A stretch of DNA of 64,000 nucleotides from an uncultured Lachnospiraceae bacterium (GTDB lineage: Bacteria; Bacillota; Clostridia; Lachnospirales; Lachnospiraceae). This document shows, piece by piece, positions 59,207-64,000 of the stretch (its first letter is position 1; each line of letters starts with the position of its first letter). The stretch spans positions 1 through 64,000 of the forward strand of contig CATXUX010000001.1 in NCBI GenBank assembly GCA_958402795.1, written 5' to 3'. Position numbers and translations under genes: made by a program. Below the pieces are notes generated by a model. It was not told where the DNA came from, ran no database searches, and saw only the letters and a program-made list of their open reading frames with translations.

Positions 59207-59249
59207 CCCTTCACCATACGGAGATTTCAGGGCGGTTTCATACACCCCC
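59207..59249 (-). repeat. Leader repeat copy 3
   Basis: CATACGGAGATTT is identical to copies at 16989 and 17098, and the following CAGGGCGGTTTCATACACCC resembles both tails. It lies before the 72-residue gene and at the 3' end of the regulator gene. Confidence 0.75.
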
Positions 59250-59639
59250 GGACTCAAAAAATTTTTTCAGCTTTTCACGGACACCCTTCACGCTCTTCAT
59301 GACGGCATTTGGGGCGACGCCTTCCCTCCTGGCAATCTCATTGATGGAAAACCCGTCAGCAAGGCGGCGCACACGCTCCTTCTGTACATCCGTCAGGCTG
59401 CCAAGCACCTCTTGCAGTTCCCCGCTGTACTCATCCGATACAAGGATGCTTTCCGGCGTTTCCCCGTCAGAATACTCCGCACCCTCAAACTGCGCCGCAT
59501 CCAGAGAATAGCAGTGATAGCGTTCCTTGCGGGAAAGGTTGTCCTCAAGACGCCTGTCCTCAATGATGACAGCACCGATGGAATCCTCCACCTCGACTTC
59601 TGACACCGTCCCGTCTGCAAATTCATATTTAATTTTCAT
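59238..59639 (-). CDS. Sigma-70 region 4-like regulator
   Basis: 133 residues, MKIKYEFADGTVSEVEVEDS. The N-terminal half is acidic; the C-terminal half is a sigma-4 helix-turn-helix (LGSLTDVQKERVRRLADGFS, INEIARREGVAPNAVMKSVK). It is the first gene of the replication operon and probably an early regulator. Its ribosome site (GGAGG) is buried in a 14-bp hairpin. Confidence 0.8.
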   Translation of the reverse strand: MKIKYEFADGTVSEVEVEDSIGAVIIEDRRLEDNLSRKERYHCYSLDAAQFEGAEYSDGETPESILVSDEYSGELQEVLGSLTDVQKERVRRLADGFSINEIARREGVAPNAVMKSVKGVREKLKKFFESGGV

Positions 59640-59648
59640 TCAGATTTC

Positions 59649-59690
59649 CTCCAGTCTTGAAATTTGGTTAAACAGTTTTCAAGACTGGAG
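59649..59690 (-). promoter_or_regulatory. RBS-masking hairpin before the sigma-like gene
   Basis: CTCCAGTCTTGAAA (59649-59662 on the plus strand) pairs perfectly with TTTCAAGACTGGAG (59677-59690). On the mRNA the 3' arm contains the GGAG of the ribosome site 8 bases before the ATG. Confidence 0.7.
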
Positions 59691-59835
59691 AGGCGGCGCA
59701 CGGCTCCTGAACGGTGGTCGACACCAGCTTTTTAAGGCGCAAAAAAAGCGCACCTGCCGCATAGCTGGTACGCTCGTCATAAAAGCAATGTGCTTTTTTG
59801 AGTTCTGTTTGGGAAATAAATAGAAATATGTCGAA

Positions 59836-59872
59836 TAAAAAAATGCCGCAGCCCCCTTGGAATGGACTGCGG
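59836..59872 (-). terminator. Rho-independent terminator
   Basis: Plus-strand CCGCAG (59846-59851) pairs with CTGCGG (59867-59872). On the minus strand the stem is followed by CATTTTTTTATT. It ends transcription arriving from the arsenic module side. Confidence 0.8.
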
Positions 59873-60350
59873 TATGTACAGAAAATATATATTGTCTGGT
59901 CGCGGGTATCGGGAATCTGTTCCCTGCTCGTGCCATGCCCATGGTATCCCCTTTCATGGGGACAACATTTCGTTCCGGCTTCCCCGACAGCCTGCCGGTG
60001 CCTCCCATGGTAAACCCCTGCAGGACCGTTCCAAGGGATGGCCTGTCCTTTCTCTGAACAATAGAAAACACCCAGCATAGTGCAGCCGCCTTGGCCGCTT
60101 TCATCGGGTGTATATGACGTTCTTTATTTTCTTAGTTTGTTCCTCCCTCTCTAAAGGGCTGCATCTTGTTTGTCAGCCGTAGATAAAAACAGCGGGTGCG
60201 CTGCAATCCGCATTCGTCATAAAACGCAGCACTCCCGCCAAAATGTATGTATCGCTTTTTTTACCGTTTATGTATTGTGGGAAATTCCAACACCGACTTA
60301 TCCAAAGGCATCACCGTGGCGTCAAGAATGCTTTTCCCACATCGGCTGTC

Positions 60351-61391
60351 TCAAAATAGCCTTTTTGTTTTGTTGGCAATCCGTACCAGCGTAAGCATCA
60401 CCGGTACTTCGGTCAGCACCCCCACTGTCGTAGCAAGGGCCGCAGGACTGGTCGTTCCAAAAAGGGCGACTGCCACTGCTACCGACAGTTCAAAGAAATT
60501 AGATGCTCCAATCATCCCTGCGGGAGCCGCTATATCGTGCGGCAGTTTCAATAGCTTACTCACTCCGTAGGAAATAAAGAAAATCAGAAAAGTCTGGATG
60601 ACCAGCGGCACAGCAATCAAAACGATATGCAGCGGATTTTCCAGTATGACCTCACTCTGTCCCATGAAAATCAGCACCAGTGTAAGCAACAGCCCTACAG
60701 TTGTGACAGAATCAAATTTATGCACAAATACACTTTCAAAATAATCAAACCCTTTCTTCTTTACCACCAGAATCCGGGTAAGGATACCGCCCGCCAAGGG
60801 AATCACCACAAAAAGTATTACGCTTAAAAACAGCGTATCTGTTGGCACAGCCACATTAGAAACGCCCAGTAGGAATTTAACAATCGGTACAAAAGCAATC
60901 AAAATAATCAGATCATTTGTTGCCACCTGCACCACCGTATAGGCCGGATTCCCTTTTGTCAATGTACTCCATACAAATACCATAGCCGTGCAGGGCGCAG
61001 CACCCAAAAGAACCGCACCGGCCAGATACTCTGTTGCCAGTTCCGGTGTAATAAAAGCCTTGAATATTGTAAAGAAAAACAAGGCTGCAATCCCATACAT
61101 GGTAAACGGCTTAATGAGCCAGTTTACAACCCATGTCACAAAAAGCCCCTTCGGATTTTTTCCGACATTCCGCACACTTTGAAAGTCCACCTTCAGCATC
61201 ATAGGGTAGATCATTACCCATATCAACAATGCCATCGGAATGGATACCCTTGCATATTCAAACTGGTTTAGAAATGTGGGCAGGGCAGGAAGAAAATGCC
61301 CTAAAATGACACCTGCCACCATACACAGGAACACCCATACTGTCAGATAGCGCTGAAAGAAATTGATGCCTGTATTATTTTCCTTTTTCAA
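60351..61391 (-). CDS. Arsenite efflux transporter ACR3
   Basis: About 346 residues; I prefer a TTG start at 61391 (eight bases after GGAGG); a GTG nine bases upstream is possible. Ten hydrophobic segments are visible, with the family Cys in LGAAPCTAMVFVWSTLTKG and conserved APAGMIGASNFFELSVAVAV near the end. Exports As(III) (and Sb(III)) through the membrane using the proton gradient. Overlaps the arsC end by 17 bases. Confidence 0.94.
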   Translation of the reverse strand: MKKENNTGINFFQRYLTVWVFLCMVAGVILGHFLPALPTFLNQFEYARVSIPMALLIWVMIYPMMLKVDFQSVRNVGKNPKGLFVTWVVNWLIKPFTMYGIAALFFFTIFKAFITPELATEYLAGAVLLGAAPCTAMVFVWSTLTKGNPAYTVVQVATNDLIILIAFVPIVKFLLGVSNVAVPTDTLFLSVILFVVIPLAGGILTRILVVKKKGFDYFESVFVHKFDSVTTVGLLLTLVLIFMGQSEVILENPLHIVLIAVPLVIQTFLIFFISYGVSKLLKLPHDIAAPAGMIGASNFFELSVAVAVALFGTTSPAALATTVGVLTEVPVMLTLVRIANKTKRLF

Positions 61392-61800
61392 AATAAACAC
61401 CTCCTGCTATCTGTCCCTTTAACTGTAATATCCGTTCTTCAATTTGTCCGATAACTTCCTGGAATACTTCGTCCGGCTGCCCTGTCGGATCTGACAGCCC
61501 CCAATTATCATCAAATGTCCTGCCAATGTAAGGGCATCCAACATCACAGCCCATTGAGATGGCAATATCCGGTTTAGGAATCTCATCAAAAGTCTTACTG
61601 TACTGTGTCTTCTCCATATCTATTCCATAGATTTCTTTCATCAGGCGGACAGCATCCTGATTAATCTGCGGTTTTGTTTCACTTCCCGCAGAATAGCTTT
61701 CAAAGACATCCCCTGCCAGATGTTTCCCTAATGCTTCCGCTATTTGACTACGGCAGGAATTATGGACACAGATAAAAGCTACACTTATTTTTTTGCTCAT
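61375..61800 (-). CDS. arsC: Arsenate reductase, thioredoxin-coupled (LMW-PTP fold)
   Basis: 141 residues. Catalytic P-loop CVHNSCRSQIAEALG at residues 11-25; redox Cys pair in ISMGCDVGCPYIGRTFDDN (near residues 84 and 88) and the DPTGQPDEVF aspartate. Reduces arsenate to arsenite with thioredoxin for export by ACR3 downstream. Confidence 0.95.
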   Translation of the reverse strand: MSKKISVAFICVHNSCRSQIAEALGKHLAGDVFESYSAGSETKPQINQDAVRLMKEIYGIDMEKTQYSKTFDEIPKPDIAISMGCDVGCPYIGRTFDDNWGLSDPTGQPDEVFQEVIGQIEERILQLKGQIAGGVYFEKGK

Positions 61801-61866
61801 CGTAACCTCCTATAATTCAAACAATTTATTCCTTTTACAAGTCTACTTTTCAACTAAAACAGCATT

Positions 61867-62055
61867 TTACAGCCATAAAATAAAAATAAAATTTATAAGA
61901 AAAAGCAACACAGATATACACAAAGCAGTATATTTTTGTTTCTCTATTTTTTTCTTTTTATAGGAGATAAAACAAATAGTTCTCCTTTTCATATCATTGT
62001 CAGCAAGAATTTTATCAAATGCATTGTGCAATATTTCTCCCATTTGATCTGCCAT
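61867..62055 (-). CDS. Small protein with a C-terminal membrane segment
   Basis: 62 residues, MADQMGEILHNAFDKILADN. A soluble, helical N-half, a basic part (KRRTICFISYKKKKIEKQKY), and one hydrophobic C-terminal segment (LCISVLLFLINFIFILWL). It lies between arsR and arsC. Tail-anchored by appearance; function unknown, and it may be spurious. Confidence 0.5.
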   Translation of the reverse strand: MADQMGEILHNAFDKILADNDMKRRTICFISYKKKKIEKQKYTALCISVLLFLINFIFILWL

Positions 62056-62163
62056 CCTAAAGGTCCTCCAACTTTACTGCGTTACTACCGCCCATGCAGC
62101 CATACAAATTTTTAACCAACCAAACTAATTCCGCCATTCCAGAAACGACTTATTTCCGGATCA

Positions 62164-62493
62164 TCATGCTTCTCTACACACCGCCATTAAAGCCTTATGA
62201 CAAGCACAATCTTTTTTTTCTGTGACCATCATCTCTACTTCTTTAAAAAATACTTTCAATCTTTCAGACTCTAGGGAATAAAAAACATATTTTCCTTCAC
62301 TACGCATTGAAACAATGCCTGAAGACGATAAAATCTTCATATGATAGGAAAGTGTCGGCTGAGAGATTGAGAAATATTCCTGTATTGCAGACGCACATAA
62401 CTCCCCGCAGGAAAGCAGATCCAAAATCTGTAGCCTTATTGGTGTTGATAATGCGCTCATAACAGCCGCATTCCTCTCATAAATATCTTTCAT
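62164..62493 (-). CDS. arsR: ArsR family repressor
   Basis: 109 residues from MKDIYERNAAVMSALSTPIR (seven bases after GGAAGG; a start six codons earlier is possible). Winged helix with CGELCASAIQEYFSISQPTL and SYHMKILSSSGIVSMRSEGK. As(III)-type Cys pair in SCGELC, plus Cys in DCACHKALMAVC near the end. Represses the operon until arsenite binds. Confidence 0.93.
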   Translation of the reverse strand: MKDIYERNAAVMSALSTPIRLQILDLLSCGELCASAIQEYFSISQPTLSYHMKILSSSGIVSMRSEGKYVFYSLESERLKVFFKEVEMMVTEKKDCACHKALMAVCREA

Positions 62494-62519
62494 CCGATCA
62501 CCTTCCTTCATACAATAGC

Positions 62520-62918
62520 TTACAGATTTTTTTCTAAAAGTTCCACAATGGCGTCTGCCTTCAAAACTTTTCCGGCAGAAACTACTTTCCCGTTTACTAC
62601 CAGCCCCGGCGTGCTCATGATCCCATAGGAAGCAATCTTATCAAACTCTGTCACATGGCCTACTGAAATTGGCTTCCCCATCTTCTCCAATGCTTCTTTC
62701 ACATTCGCCTCTAATGCCTGGCAGTTCTTGCATCCAGGGCCTAAAATTAGGATTGCCGCTGTTTCGGAGCCGGACTCTTCCTTCACATCTGTCCCACAAC
62801 ATCCACCGCCGCAGTCACATCCCTGCTCTGCACTCTCCTCGACAATCTCCATGTTACAGCAGCCGCCAGACTTATTGCCTCCGAACAGACCTGCCAAGAA
62901 CCCTTTTTTTTCACTCAT
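62520..62918 (-). CDS. Small thioredoxin-like redox protein with Cys-rich N-terminus
   Basis: 132 residues. The C-terminal 78 residues form a thioredoxin-like fold of the small redox disulfide type, with ILGPGCKNCQALEANVKEAL (CxxC) and IMSTPGLVVNGKVVSAGKVL. The N-terminal 50 residues carry two CC/CxC clusters (GGCCNME, GCDCGGGCCG), a likely arsenic- or metal-binding tail. Common beside arsR/ccdA in Firmicutes. It could supply electrons to ArsC. Confidence 0.88.
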   Translation of the reverse strand: MSEKKGFLAGLFGGNKSGGCCNMEIVEESAEQGCDCGGGCCGTDVKEESGSETAAILILGPGCKNCQALEANVKEALEKMGKPISVGHVTEFDKIASYGIMSTPGLVVNGKVVSAGKVLKADAIVELLEKNL

Positions 62919-62939
62919 GATAGTTTTCCTCCTTATAAT

Positions 62940-63632
62940 TTAAAAACTTAAATAGAACATATATAATGCAATAGCAAGTATTGCCGTTCCCATAATGATT
63001 TTCAGCGCGCTGCTGAACCTTCCATATTTCTGGCTTTTTGTAATCTTTCTGACAAAACCGATGGATGTTCCCGCTACAAGGACAAGCACACTATGCCCGA
63101 TGGAATACAGTAGAAGAAGCAGAACCCCCCATGCCACATTCCCACTCTGGGCAACAATACCCAACAGGACTACCAGAACCGGTGTTGCACAAGGGGAGGA
63201 AAAAATGCCTCCCAATATTCCGGCAATCAAAGCGCCAATATACCCTTTCTTTGTATTCTTTGCTGTCAGGTATGTAGCCGGGATAAACTCGAAGATCTCC
63301 CACGTCTGCAGCGCCATCATGACCATGAGTACGCCTAATGCCAGATACCACCATCTGCTTGATGTTCCCATCAGTCTGCCAAGCAGGGACGCCGCTGTCC
63401 CAAGCGCCGTAAATGTGATTGCCATCCCTCCTGCAAAAGTCAGTGAAAGTTTGAATGCCTTTCTGGTATCACTGCTCCCCGAACCTCCCACATAGCCTAT
63501 TACAAGCGGGACGCTTGAAAGGGCGCATGGCGTGACAGATGTCAATACCCCTGCCGCCAATGCCAGCACAGGCGCCAGCCACGCATTATCCGTAATCAGC
63601 CCGGATAAAGAATTCAGCAACTGGTCAATCAT
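62940..63632 (-). CDS. CcdA-like cytochrome c biogenesis/thiol transporter
   Basis: 230 residues from MIDQLLNSLSGLITDNAWLA, with GGAGG upstream. Six membrane segments and the two conserved Cys in GVLTSVTPCALSSVPLVIGY and GGIFSSPCATPVLVVLLGIV. Moves reducing equivalents across the membrane to extracytoplasmic thioredoxins. Coupled to the thioredoxin gene at the window edge. Confidence 0.92.
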   Translation of the reverse strand: MIDQLLNSLSGLITDNAWLAPVLALAAGVLTSVTPCALSSVPLVIGYVGGSGSSDTRKAFKLSLTFAGGMAITFTALGTAASLLGRLMGTSSRWWYLALGVLMVMMALQTWEIFEFIPATYLTAKNTKKGYIGALIAGILGGIFSSPCATPVLVVLLGIVAQSGNVAWGVLLLLLYSIGHSVLVLVAGTSIGFVRKITKSQKYGRFSSALKIIMGTAILAIALYMFYLSF

Positions 63633-64000
63633 CTGCCTCCACCCCCATTTCTGCAAGTGCTTCCATCAACTGCTCCTCCGTTATGCCTCCCTGATGGACA
63701 GTAAAAGCCAATTCTCCAGTTTCCCGGTATGTGTACTGCGTGTATTCCACACTGACATTCTCGCTGGGCGTATACGGATTTCCTTCTGCATCAATCAGTA
63801 TCTGCGTCGGTATTACCTGCACTGGAAAATCAGCCGCCAGTTCCCCATATTTCCACACATCCACGAAAAGAACAATGGCTTTTCCTTTCAATTCCTCATT
63901 CAGTTTCTCCAAAACCGGGGCCATTTCCTTACATGGAATACAGGAATCAGCGCCAAAATCAATTATTATCGGAAGACCGTAAGATTTCAGTTCTCCCAGA
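63625..64000 (-). CDS. Thioredoxin-family protein (5' end outside window)
   Basis: Open to the window edge. Visible part: LKSYGLPIIIDFGADSCIPC then KEMAPVLEKLNEELKGKAIV, with active site CIPC, and cis-Pro segment FPVQVIPTQILIDAEGNPYT. The C-terminal half is acidic. The missing N-terminus may contain a signal or lipobox, which would place it outside the membrane as the partner of CcdA. Confidence 0.9.
   Translation of the reverse strand, partial: LGELKSYGLPIIIDFGADSCIPCKEMAPVLEKLNEELKGKAIVLFVDVWKYGELAADFPVQVIPTQILIDAEGNPYTPSENVSVEYTQYTYRETGELAFTVHQGGITEEQLMEALAEMGVEADD

Larger units (their letters stand above)
59640..60350. other. Gene-poor region between replication operon and arsenic module
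   Basis: No convincing gene. ORFs here lack ribosome sites and family features. It holds the hairpin at 59649-59690, a minus-strand terminator at 59836-59872, and two loosely related segments around 59755-59800 and 60190-60240 (both with the string CGTCATAAAA and a nearby GCGC-rich part), possibly remnants of one sequence. It may carry promoters for the replication operon or an RNA ending at 59836. Confidence 0.55.

Noticed and set aside
59668..60104. Two minus-strand frames of 136 and 141 codons in the spacer
   Set aside because: They run through a strong terminator hairpin, overlap each other in different frames, and show no conserved motif or good ribosome site.

Overview
The window looks like a chromosome segment of a low-to-mid GC anaerobic Firmicute, most likely a Lachnospiraceae member. 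That is inferred from the order comM-dprA-topA-codY, the CIRCE-controlled groES-groEL pair, Gram-positive ribosome binding sites (GGAGG) and sigma-A promoters. It carries a large integrated phage-like element. Almost every gene lies on the minus strand, so transcription runs from high to low coordinates.

Layout. (1) 1-11.6 kb is core chromosome: efp, a YqeG-type phosphatase, aroK, a cell-wall amidase, guaB, groEL, groES, codY, topA, dprA and the last third of comM. (2) At about 11.6 kb comM is cut. Only its 3' part remains, and the 5' part is not found anywhere in the window, so the inserted element runs past the right edge. (3) 11.7-17.5 kb is the element's left end: an AT-rich TIR-domain gene (probable defence cargo), two overlapping large serine recombinases, a SHOCT-like small protein and a helix-turn-helix/zinc-ribbon protein. 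(4) 17.6-37.5 kb holds lysis, tail, head and packaging genes of an HK97-type siphophage, including a tail-chaperone -1 frameshift and a GH18 glycosidase tail protein. (5) 37.6-46.6 kb is an accessory block: small orphan genes, a gamma-glutamylcyclotransferase-like protein, an amidoligase, a repeat-rich cytosine methyltransferase and a ParB-methyltransferase fusion. Genes here share a repeated promoter-like module. (6) 46.6-59.6 kb holds the small terminase, HNH nuclease, late-type regulator and replication genes (SNF2 helicase, VRR-NUC nuclease, primase-helicase, a family A DNA polymerase with an intein, DUF2815, DUF2800) and a sigma-region-4-like regulator. (7) 60.3-64 kb is an arsenic module (ACR3, ArsC, ArsR, two thioredoxin-like proteins, CcdA), which continues past the window.

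The most striking item is the polymerase intein at 54540-55466. Its splicing blocks are in frame with the polymerase, while a recognisable HNH homing endonuclease is encoded on the same strand in a different reading frame. The nuclease overlaps the intein middle and its C-terminal splicing block. Other points of interest are the repeated promoter module in front of cargo genes, the amidoligase/cyclotransferase cargo, about ten degenerate repeats inside the cytosine methyltransferase, hairpin-rich DNA beside the small terminase, an RBS-masking hairpin before the first regulator gene, and an arsenic operon that seems to ride on the element disrupting comM.

No rRNA, tRNA or CRISPR array was seen. 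No lysogeny repressor was recognised; it may lie beyond the window. All family assignments are from motif recognition by eye, without database searches.
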